11,643 nucleotides of DNA. Source: an uncultured Clostridia bacterium. GTDB lineage: Bacteria > Bacillota > Clostridia > TANB77 > CAG-508. Both the position numbers and the translations under genes were made by a program. Within the stretch, counting starts at the first letter, position 1, and the number at the start of each line of letters is the position of its first letter. Below, in pieces: positions 1-5,347 of the stretch. The stretch lies in assembly GCA_948528155.1 (NCBI GenBank), contig CAOSZT010000010.1, positions 16,390 to 28,032 of the forward strand, read 5' to 3'. The notes beneath the pieces are model-generated. The model was not told where the DNA came from and did not search any database. It was given only the letters and a program-made list of their open reading frames with translations.

Positions 1-142
1 AAAGCCACATTAAACCTACACAAGCTAAAGCTACACCTATAATAAATAGCCAGCCTGTAAATGGAAGTAATAAAACAAGTAGAATTCCTAGTCCTATACC
101 TATAAGCACCACCCCAATTGTCTTTTTTAAAGCATTAAACAT
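1..142 (-). CDS. small membrane protein, C-terminus cut off by the window edge
   Basis: Forty-seven codons are visible before the window ends. The protein starts MFNALKKTIGVVLIGIG and is almost wholly hydrophobic: a first membrane segment at about residues 8-26, a PFTGW turn, then a second segment at about 30-47. A perfect AGGAGG (150-155) lies 7 nt before the ATG, which fixes the start firmly. It is divergent from nth, so the two share the 143-290 spacer. I do not recognise the family; the two-helix hairpin suggests a small inner-membrane protein of unknown function. Too short and edge-truncated to be picked out by length alone, but the start signal and composition make it a likely real gene. 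Confidence 0.7.
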   Translation of the reverse strand, partial: MFNALKKTIGVVLIGIGLGILLVLLLPFTGWLFIIGVALACVGLMWL

Positions 143-224
143 ATTATTACCTCCTTTTCATTTTATATATTATATTAATAAAATTATTTTATTGTTCCTT
201 TTTATGTAACTTTTACTTTATTTC

Positions 225-253
225 TTGATTTTTCTTATTTTACCTATTATAAT
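225..253 (+). promoter_or_regulatory. sigma-A-type promoter of nth
   Basis: TTGATT (225-230), a 17-bp spacer, then a perfect TATAAT (248-253). Transcription would start near 260, about 30 nt before the nth ATG, giving a short leader containing GTGAGG (275-280). Confidence 0.7.
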
Positions 254-290
254 ATATTCAAAATATTATATTAAGTGAGGAAAATAAAAA

Positions 291-929
291 ATGAAAAAAG
301 AAGATATTATTAATTTAGTAGAAAATCTTAAAAAATATTATCCAGATGCAACATGTAGCTTAGACTTTGAAACTCCTTTTCAAATGGTAATTGCAGTTAT
401 GCTGTCAGCTCAATGTACAGATGAAAGAGTTAATAAAACAACACCTGCACTTTTTAAAAGATGTAAATCTATTGAAGATTTCGCTGATATTGATATTAAA
501 GAATTAGAAGATATTATTCATCCTTGCGGATTTTATAAAAATAAAGCTAAAAATATAAAATTATGTGCTAAGCAAGTTTTAGAAAATTTTGGTGGAATAG
601 TTCCTAATAATATGGAAGATTTACAAAAATTAGCTGGAGTTGGTAGAAAATCTGCTAATGTTGTTATGCTTGAAGCTTTTGGTATTGCAAATGGTATTGC
701 TGTTGATACTCATGCTAAAAGAATTTCTAATATGATTGGTCTTTCTAAAGAATCTGATCCTTCTAAAATTGAACAGGATTTACTTAAAATTTTTCCTACA
801 GAATATTTAAAAGATATTAATCATTTATTTGTGTGGCATGGTAGAAATACTTGTGTTGCTAGGAAACCCAAATGTGATGTTTGCCCAATTAGTACATATT
901 GTAAGCATTATAAAAAGACCTTTTGTTAG
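291..929 (+). CDS. nth: endonuclease III (DNA glycosylase/AP lyase)
   Basis: Base-excision repair enzyme that removes oxidised pyrimidines and cuts the DNA backbone by beta-elimination at the resulting AP site. At 212 residues it matches the usual length (E. coli Nth is 211). The helix-hairpin-helix is LQKLAGVGRKSANVVM (111-126), with catalytic Lys120. The catalytic aspartate is D139 in VDTH. The [4Fe-4S] cluster ligands follow the family spacing C-X6-C-X2-C-X5-C at C188, C195, C198 and C204. The SAQCTDERVNK motif near residue 39 is also typical. The ATG is preceded by GTGAGG about 10 nt upstream. It is a single-gene unit with its own promoter, and its stop codon lies inside a terminator hairpin. 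No missing key residue; function is secure. Confidence 0.97.
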   Translation: MKKEDIINLVENLKKYYPDATCSLDFETPFQMVIAVMLSAQCTDERVNKTTPALFKRCKSIEDFADIDIKELEDIIHPCGFYKNKAKNIKLCAKQVLENFGGIVPNNMEDLQKLAGVGRKSANVVMLEAFGIANGIAVDTHAKRISNMIGLSKESDPSKIEQDLLKIFPTEYLKDINHLFVWHGRNTCVARKPKCDVCPISTYCKHYKKTFC

Positions 930-936
930 GTCTTTT
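913..936. terminator. bidirectional intrinsic terminator between nth and the convergent pilin-like gene
   Basis: An 8-bp perfect stem, AAAAGACC (913-920) with GGTCTTTT (929-936), and an 8-nt loop containing the nth stop codon. On the + strand it is followed by a broken T-tract (TTTTACTTTT); on the - strand the stem ends in GGTCTTTTTAT. It can therefore end both nth and transcripts arriving from the gene at 1117-2802. Confidence 0.75.
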
Positions 937-1110
937 ACTTTTCCATAAACTATATGCTTGTATTGTTTTAACAGCTAAACTAGCATTCCATCCATTCTCT
1001 GAATGAGTAGATGTTTTAATTTTAATTCTTCTAATTTTTTGCATTTCGTCAAAATTTACCTGCTCTAATCTTTTTGTCCATGCAATATTTCTCCCCCAAT
1101 TCCACGAATT
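930..1110 (-). other. open, in-frame trailing sequence after the pilin-like gene (possible gene remnant)
   Basis: Just after the TAG of the 1117-2802 gene, and in the same frame, come one CTT codon, a TAA, and then an open frame running to a TAA at 889-891 inside antisense nth. It begins NSWNWGRNIAWTKRLEQ and continues through IKIKTSTHSENGWNASLAVK. It has no convincing start codon with a ribosome site at its head; an internal ATG (MQKIRRIK...) has only a weak, distant GCAGGT. The protein-like composition suggests the tail of an older or alternative gene end, but I do not recognise the family. It could also be plain 3' UTR. The rest of this spacer shows nothing else. Confidence 0.3.
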
Positions 1111-1116
1111 TTAAAG

Positions 1117-2802
1117 CTATGGTTGGAAACTAAGCACTACTGGACGAAAACTGTTGTTAGGCACAGCTTTACCTGTGTAGTTGTCGAATGGAAACACACC
1201 TGCGTAGCTACCACTGAAAGCAGGACCTCCACGAAGGAACACTGGGTTGATAGAATTAGGAAAGTAAGAGTTACTAGAGTCCCAACTACCAGTAAGGCTA
1301 GCGCCAGAACTAGAAGTTTCATATACTGCATCTCCATATTTATTTGTATTTGCTTTATAATTTGTATTTCTATCAGTCGAATTTCCATCATACCAATCGA
1401 AATATTTATTTGGGTATGTGTCCGAATTAGTAAAATCATAATTACCACTATTAGACTTATAACTGCTTAGTATTCCTGCTACATATTCCCATGCTCCCCC
1501 TGCCATATCATATACTCCATATACATTTCCTGTTGTGGAAGCATTTCCTCCTCCTGCTTCATTATATTTATATGTTTTAGTTATATCTGTCATTATTTTA
1601 TCTTTTCCATCTGTTTCGTTACTACATAATCCTGTTATTGGTGAATAATTTGTTGTATTATTATAATATGGGTTATTCCATACTTCACCATTTTTTCCAT
1701 ATACACTTCTACTTAAATATGCTACTGCTCCCCATTCTGTATTTTTCATCATATGTGAATCCATATTAGTATTTTTAGTATTATTTGCTCCACACAATGA
1801 ATTGTCTGGCTCTGTTAAATTTCTACATACTGTAAATATACTTCCTACTGTTATATTTCTCCAACTTGTTACATTTGGTTTTACTCTCACTTTTAAATCA
1901 GTGTCAGTATCTGAACCTCCATCAGTTGCGAGTTGTGCTACTGTTGGATTTTCTACTACTGTCGAACTATTACTACTTGCCTCAAATTTTGCTACCCATA
2001 TTCCTGTTAATTCTCCAAATCCTCCATTTCCTGCAGTTGTAAATGCTGGATGAACTACCCATTGTCCTGTAGTAGGTGTTGTATTTGTTATTTCTGTTGT
2101 TTCACCTATTGGTTTATTACTTTTCCCTTGCAAAAACTTTATTTCTATTGTTTGTGCTGAACTACTTCTTGTTGGTACTTTATATGCATATCTGGGTATC
2201 CATACCCAATAACAATCATTTTCTCCTCCTGTTGTTTTTACATTTGCCCAATGATTTACTCCTTCTGTATAATCATACCAATTACTTGGTGCTGTTTGTG
2301 TTAAATTATTAGATTCTTGTATTGTATATGGACTACTTGTTAAATCCCATGCTACATAGTATGTATTACTTGTATTGAATCTACTTGTATCTGGTGCATT
2401 TGCTATTGTTGTAAATGTTGGATTTTTAGGCACATCTTTTACAATTGTTCCATTAAATATATCTGATACTTTTATTTCATGATTTCCTTTTGTTGTGGTT
2501 AAGGTTTTATCTATTAATTTTTCTCCTCCTTTTGATAATACACCATATTTTTCTAATATTTCCTTTAAAATATCATCTGATATATTTCCCTCATTCCCTG
2601 TTTGTTCTCCTAATATATTTGTTTGTATTTGCTCTTTTATATCTGCTATCTCTGTTGCAATCTTTGCATCATTTGCCTTATTTAGTAATCCGTTATTCCC
2701 TGTTAATGTGGCTATGCTAACTCCTGCTAGTATTAAAAGAATTATAATGGTTACCACAAGAGCCACCAAAGTTATACCTTTTGTACTTTTAATCTTATTC
2801 AT
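1117..2802 (-). CDS. pilin-like surface protein with C-terminal FGE/C-type-lectin-like domain (candidate DGR target)
   Basis: The 561-residue protein starts with a prepilin-type (class III) signal: MNKIKSTKG, then ITLVALVVTIIILLILAG. Cleavage is expected after Gly9 and the membrane/assembly helix is about 10-31. The usual Glu at mature position 5 is Ala. A charged linker (45-115) leads into a large exported region. The C-terminal part resembles the FGE-sulfatase/C-type-lectin fold: NTEWGAVAYLS (354-364), GNVYGVYDMAGGAWEY (425-440), FLRGG (522-526) and SFRPV (551-555). No FGE catalytic role is implied; in this setting the fold more likely binds ligands. GGAGGA (2812-2817) lies 9 nt before the ATG, with a good promoter upstream. 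The last ~65 codons differ sharply in base and codon use (see the 1120-1312 entry). Four cysteines (197, 326, 337, 393) lie outside that block. Product class is confident; ligand unknown. Confidence 0.85.
   Translation of the reverse strand: MNKIKSTKGITLVALVVTIIILLILAGVSIATLTGNNGLLNKANDAKIATEIADIKEQIQTNILGEQTGNEGNISDDILKEILEKYGVLSKGGEKLIDKTLTTTKGNHEIKVSDIFNGTIVKDVPKNPTFTTIANAPDTSRFNTSNTYYVAWDLTSSPYTIQESNNLTQTAPSNWYDYTEGVNHWANVKTTGGENDCYWVWIPRYAYKVPTRSSSAQTIEIKFLQGKSNKPIGETTEITNTTPTTGQWVVHPAFTTAGNGGFGELTGIWVAKFEASSNSSTVVENPTVAQLATDGGSDTDTDLKVRVKPNVTSWRNITVGSIFTVCRNLTEPDNSLCGANNTKNTNMDSHMMKNTEWGAVAYLSRSVYGKNGEVWNNPYYNNTTNYSPITGLCSNETDGKDKIMTDITKTYKYNEAGGGNASTTGNVYGVYDMAGGAWEYVAGILSSYKSNSGNYDFTNSDTYPNKYFDWYDGNSTDRNTNYKANTNKYGDAVYETSSSGASLTGSWDSSNSYFPNSINPVFLRGGPAFSGSYAGVFPFDNYTGKAVPNNSFRPVVLSFQP
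1120..1312 (-). other. candidate DGR variable region and flank at the 3' end of the pilin-like gene
   Basis: Hand-counted GC is 45%, 50% and 43% in 1141-1200, 1201-1260 and 1261-1320, against 25% in 1321-1380. Codons switch from the AAT/TAT/TTA style of the rest of the gene to AAC, TAC, TTC, AGC, GAC, CTT and CGT. Between RGG (524-526) and SFRPV (551-555), residues P527, A528, F529, S530, S532, Y533, F539, D540, N541, Y542, P548, N549 and N550 all use NNC or NNT codons. Each is reachable from AAC/AAT by changes at A alone, the signature of adenine-directed DGR mutagenesis. These codons span about 1153-1224. No template repeat or reverse transcriptase is visible here, so the DGR assignment is inference. 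Confidence 0.5.
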
Positions 2803-2827
2803 CTTTTGAAGTCCTCCATCTTATTTA

Positions 2828-2929
2828 TTAATTATTCGTATCATATAATAACATAATATGTTTTTCAATACTTTTTAGCAAAAAAAGTAATAAAATTGTA
2901 ATTATCAATGCTATTAATGTTATACTCAT
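2828..2929 (-). pseudogene. short remnant of a pilin-like gene 5' end
   Basis: A 33-codon frame reads MSITLIALIITILLLFLLKS and then decays. SITLIALIIT matches the signal helix of the GLUG pilin-like protein (QGITLIALIIT), and 2899-2923 (25 bp) is identical in DNA to a stretch inside that gene's 5' end and to the 4589-4681 copy. No good ribosome site precedes the ATG. Best read as scrap left by duplication; it now carries the promoter of the next gene. Confidence 0.6.
2840..2868 (-). promoter_or_regulatory. promoter of the 1117-2802 pilin-like gene
   Basis: On the - strand, TTGAAA (2863-2868), a 17-bp spacer and TATGAT (2840-2845), about 38 bp before the start codon and just ahead of the GGAGGA ribosome site. 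It lies inside the decayed pilin remnant at 2828-2929. Confidence 0.55.
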
Positions 2930-2938
2930 AAAAGTAAT

Positions 2939-3031
2939 GATTTATCAAGTGTTTGCTATGCTATACTTGATGAACTATCAAAAACACCTAACTATCCGAT
3001 TAAAAAATGTCAAAATTGTGGAATGTACTTT
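2939..3031 (+). pseudogene. fragment of a zinc-ribbon protein gene (DUF6076-like)
   Basis: The + strand frame between stops at 2915 and 3062 contains two protein-like runs, DLSSVCYAILDELSKTP and NYPIKKCQNCGMYF. The CxxC knuckle preceded by IKKC and followed by an aromatic pair is the pattern I associate with DUF6076-type Clostridial proteins, whose other CxxC should follow further on. Here the frame runs straight into HLFFSIIYLY and stops. No start and no second zinc pair exist, so this is a broken internal piece. An imperfect inverted repeat, ATCAAGT/ACTTGAT (2944-2950, 2965-2971), falls within it. Confidence 0.45.
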
Positions 3032-3183
3032 CATCTCTTTTTTTCGATAATCTATTTATATTAATATCAGCAATATCTGGAACATTTGGCAATTCCAATT
3101 TTATATTTTTTAATGTAGACAAAAAATTTCCATAAAAATAAGCCCTAGACCTATTTCTAAATCTAAAGCTTTTTTCCTTTTTT
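3000..3183 (-). pseudogene. possible C-terminal gene fragment, unrecognised
   Basis: An open - strand frame beginning right at the palindrome block encodes RAYFYGNFLSTLKNIKLEL, then PNVPDIADININRLSKKRDE, and stops at 3000-3002. It has no usable start codon and overlaps the zinc-ribbon fragment on the opposite strand at its end. Composition is protein-like rather than random, but I cannot assign a family and it may be chance. Nothing else is seen in 2930-3235. Confidence 0.25.
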
Positions 3184-3231
3184 GAATTTTCTCGACAGTG
3201 TCGCGAAAATTCCAGACGCGTCTGTAATTTT
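3184..3231. repeat. two overlapping palindromes downstream of the DUF1016 gene
   Basis: Palindrome A (3184-3212) has 14-bp arms GAATTTTCTCGACA/TGTCGCGAAAATTC around a single central G, with one mismatch. Palindrome B (3206-3231) is centred on the perfect 12-mer CAGACGCGTCTG (3213-3224) and extends into AAAATT/AATTTT with one mismatched pair. They share 3206-3212, so only one can fold at a time. B starts 5 bp past the DUF1016 stop codon. Neither is followed by a clear T-run, so a simple terminator is unlikely. Confidence 0.8.
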
Positions 3232-3235
3232 TATA

Positions 3236-4270
3236 TTATTCATTTTCTTCTTCAATTATATCAATATGCAAGTTCAAATCTTCTTCTGTTGGTAACACTT
3301 CTAAAATGTCTTTTGGTAATACCTTTGATATTTCATAAGAACTAACTCCTATTGGTTTGTTAATATCTCTTAATGAATATTCAACTGAAAACTTTGTTTT
3401 TTCTCTACATAATATAATTCCAATTGTTGGATTATCACTATCTGTTTTTATTAAATCATCAACTGCTGATAAATAAAAATTCAGTTTTCCAGCATATTCT
3501 GGTTTATATTCAGTATTTTTTAATTCTACAACTATAAAGCAATGTAATTTAGTATGATAAAATAACATATCTATAAAATAATCTTTATCATCTACCGAAA
3601 TTTTATACTGATTTCCTATAAAACTAAAACCATTTCCTAATTCCAATAAAACTGTTTTTATTCTTTCGACCATTGCTTTTTCTAGTTCTGTTTCTATAAA
3701 ACTTTCCTTTAAATTTGATAAATTCAAAATATATGGATCTTTCATCATATCTTTTGCTAGCTTGCTTTGTGGTGCTTGTAATGTATTTTGAAAATTATTA
3801 GGTTTATCCCCTAAAACTTGGCGTGTATATAAATCACTTTTGATTTGAAATGCTAAATCATCATAACTCCATCCATTTATTGAAGTCTGCTCTATGTACC
3901 ACTCTCTTTGTTCTTCGTTTTTTATTTTACTAAAAATTAATATATTGTGTGACCAAGGTATCTTTTCAGAAAGTTTTTTAAGATTACCATTATTTTTACA
4001 TTCTAAATAATATTTTTTCATATTAAGAAGATTTCTTTCTGAAAAGCCTTTCATATTAGGAAAATTAACTTTTAGTTCTATTGATAAATTGTTTATAAAG
4101 CTATTTCCATATTTAGCATTCTCATCTATTACTCGTCCTAAATAACTATATAATGCTAATGTTCGTATATTTGCAGTTTTGTAAATGTCATATTGTGCAT
4201 TTAATATTTCATTTTTTATATCTTTAAATACTTCTTTAAAATCTTTTTCTAATATTTTTTTTTCTTCCAT
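3236..4270 (-). CDS. DUF1016/YhcG-family PD-(D/E)XK nuclease domain protein
   Basis: 344 residues, full length for the family. The N-terminal DUF1016 helical domain (about 10-165) carries hallmark stretches: NFPNMKGFSERNLLNMKKYY (69-88), IPWSHN (104-109), REWYIEQTSINGWS (122-135) and LQAPQS (164-169). The C-terminal nuclease domain has D234 in YFIDMLFYH, then ELK (249-251), then KPEYAGKLNFYLSAVDDL (256-273) and PTIGIILC (281-288), consistent with a PD-(D/E)XK active site D234/E249/K251. Substrate and role are not settled for the family; homologues often lie near restriction or mobile genes. AAGAGG (4277-4282) lies 6 nt before the ATG. The gene stands alone with its own extended -10 promoter and is flanked on both sides by related palindromes, suggesting a discrete transferred unit. 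Confidence 0.93.
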   Translation of the reverse strand: MEEKKILEKDFKEVFKDIKNEILNAQYDIYKTANIRTLALYSYLGRVIDENAKYGNSFINNLSIELKVNFPNMKGFSERNLLNMKKYYLECKNNGNLKKLSEKIPWSHNILIFSKIKNEEQREWYIEQTSINGWSYDDLAFQIKSDLYTRQVLGDKPNNFQNTLQAPQSKLAKDMMKDPYILNLSNLKESFIETELEKAMVERIKTVLLELGNGFSFIGNQYKISVDDKDYFIDMLFYHTKLHCFIVVELKNTEYKPEYAGKLNFYLSAVDDLIKTDSDNPTIGIILCREKTKFSVEYSLRDINKPIGVSSYEISKVLPKDILEVLPTEEDLNLHIDIIEEENE

Positions 4271-4330
4271 AAATTTCCTCTTTTCTTTATATATTTTTTA
4301 TAAAAAGATTGATTTTATAATTGTTTTCTA

Positions 4331-4398
4331 AATTTCGCAGATGCGTCTGCGAAATTCAAAATCTTAATTTTAAAATTAGCAGATGTGTTTGCAAATTT
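4331..4398. repeat. palindrome pair upstream of the DUF1016 gene
   Basis: First copy (4331-4356): 11-bp perfect arms AATTTCGCAGA/TCTGCGAAATT around TGCG. Second copy (about 4373-4398): a degenerate version, AAATTAGCAGA...TTTGCAAATTT, with 9 of 11 arm positions pairing. Both share the GCAGAYGYGTYTGC core with the CAGACGCGTCTG palindrome on the other side of the gene. They lie between the predicted promoter (4413-4421) and the start codon (4270), so they would be transcribed in the leader and could act as operator, RNA structure or recognition site. Confidence 0.75.
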
Positions 4399-4412
4399 AT
4401 TAATATATTGAC

Positions 4413-4421
4413 ATTATAGCA
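4413..4421 (-). promoter_or_regulatory. extended -10 promoter of the DUF1016 gene
   Basis: On the - strand, TGCTATAAT: a perfect TATAAT with the extended TGn element. The -35 region is poor (ATGAAA at 17-bp spacing), as is common with extended -10 promoters. The transcript would start near 4406 and carry both palindromes in a leader of about 135 nt. Confidence 0.5.
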
Positions 4422-4450
4422 TTTATTTCCAAAAATTTCATTATAAAATC

Positions 4451-4492
4451 AAAAAAAGATGAACTTGTATTTATTTTTTACAATTCATCTTT
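4451..4492 (-). terminator. intrinsic terminator after the pilin/P-loop gene unit
   Basis: Stem of AAAGATGAATTGTA (from 4492 down to 4479) with TACAAGTTCATCTTT (4469-4455), about 14 bp with one bulged base and a 9-nt loop. It is followed on the - strand by a run of T (4457-4451). It separates the upstream - strand unit from the DUF1016 promoter. Confidence 0.75.
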
Positions 4493-4517
4493 CAAATATG
4501 TGAAAAGTTTATTATTT

Positions 4518-4640
4518 CTAAATTGTTAATAGGAGGAAACCTTTGCTATTACTACATTTTAATTTTTCGTCATAAGAGAATAGAATTATAATTATCAATG
4601 CTATTAATGTTATTCCATGAATAGTTTTATATTTTTCCAT
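4518..4640 (-). pseudogene. truncated pilin-like gene (5' end only)
   Basis: Starts MEKYKTIHGITLIALIII, nearly identical to the first residues of the 5348-7081 gene (MEKYKTIQGITLIALIITMI). It then diverges after residue 20 into unrelated sequence (ILFSYDEKLKCSNSKG) and stops at 40 codons. The leader and start are part of a 93-bp direct repeat (4589-4681 against 7030-7122; 6 mismatches by eye). It has the signal helix start but no mature domain, so it is a broken copy. A short translated peptide cannot be ruled out. Confidence 0.75.
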
Positions 4641-4681
4641 AATTTCCAATCACTCTCTTTTGTGTATTTCCTGTTTGATTA
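4589..4681. repeat. 93-bp direct repeat, copy 1 (leader and start of a pilin-like gene)
   Basis: Matches 7030-7122 at a constant offset of 2441 bp with 6 differences and no gaps. It abuts the stop codon of the P-loop gene (4682-4684). The two copies bracket the body of the GLUG pilin-like gene and the P-loop gene. Confidence 0.85.
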
Positions 4682-5263
4682 TTATTCTCCTTTAATTATT
4701 TTTTCTAAAGTATCTTTTAAAATTTTTTCCCTATTTTTTGATGTATCAATGTATGTTATTCCATATTTTGGGCATTCCTTTTTTAACATTTCATTAGCAT
4801 GATACCAATCATTTGCATGCTTTGTCAAATATTCTCTTGACAATCCATATGTCCAACTTTCTTCTGTATCATACTTTATACATTGGTTTACCATATCTTC
4901 CACAGTATAATTTCCTAAACCTAAACATACTACATTTGTATTACTAAAATCTATCATTTCATTTACTATTTTGGGATGTAATTGTCCACTCTCCAAAATA
5001 TAACCATATTCGTTTTTATCTTTTATTGTTAGTGAATTATATAATTCTAATAATGTCCTTTGAAAATATTCTCCATGTTCAAATTCTTTTTGAATATCAA
5101 CATTCTCTCTATAATATTCTTCTTGATTTTTTGCTCTAATCATTGCCCACTTTAGCGAATCACTATGGATTAAATTATAACTATTAATTCTATCTTTTAT
5201 CATTTTACTTAATGTAGTTTTTCCTGCTCTACCAATTCCCATAATTAAAATATTTTTGTTCAT
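4682..5263 (-). CDS. small P-loop NTPase, kinase-like, substrate unknown
   Basis: 193 residues beginning MNKNILIMGIGRAGKTTLSK. The Walker A motif GIGRAGKT spans residues 9-16, with K15 and T16 as the nucleotide-binding residues. A short beta strand before it and HSDSLKW soon after resemble nucleotide-kinase or zeta-toxin-like P-loop folds. A hydrophobic strand, NVVCLGLG, lies near the middle, and GITYIDTS near the end fits a kinase-type final strand. The ribosome site is AGAGG (5270-5274), a few nt before the ATG. It follows the GLUG pilin-like gene on the same strand with an 84-bp gap and no terminator between, so it is probably co-transcribed; a terminator lies past it at 4451-4492. ATP/GTP binding is well supported; the substrate and any toxin or resistance role are not shown. 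Confidence 0.85.
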   Translation of the reverse strand: MNKNILIMGIGRAGKTTLSKMIKDRINSYNLIHSDSLKWAMIRAKNQEEYYRENVDIQKEFEHGEYFQRTLLELYNSLTIKDKNEYGYILESGQLHPKIVNEMIDFSNTNVVCLGLGNYTVEDMVNQCIKYDTEESWTYGLSREYLTKHANDWYHANEMLKKECPKYGITYIDTSKNREKILKDTLEKIIKGE

Positions 5264-5279
5264 ATTATACCTCTACTTT

Positions 5280-5321
5280 CCGATTTTAGTAAATCATCTA
5301 CTGCAATAAATAGAAATTTAA
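5280..5321 (-). pseudogene. frameshifted scrap resembling a DUF1016 gene
   Basis: The spacer between the GLUG protein and the P-loop gene holds 42 bp aligning with 3442-3484 of the intact DUF1016 gene at 34 of 43 columns, with one single-base gap. In translation the pieces LNFYL and AVDDLLKS, in two frames, match LNFYLSAVDDLIKT of the intact protein. This suggests a second, decayed DUF1016 gene once lay here. Short, so chance cannot be excluded. Confidence 0.45.
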
Positions 5322-5347
5322 TTCTCTCTATCATTGAAACATGTTCT

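Noticed and set aside
1123..1470. 115-codon + strand open frame with odd Thr/Arg-rich content
   Set aside because: Exact antisense of the GC-richer 3' block of the pilin-like gene, so its unusual composition is explained by that block.
2944..2971. Inverted repeat ATCAAGT...ACTTGAT as an operator
   Set aside because: Arms of only 7 bp with a 14-nt gap inside a coding-like fragment; compatible with chance.
4531..4536. AGGAGG on the + strand suggesting a small gene
   Set aside because: Only a TTG follows at proper spacing and the frame ends after about ten codons.
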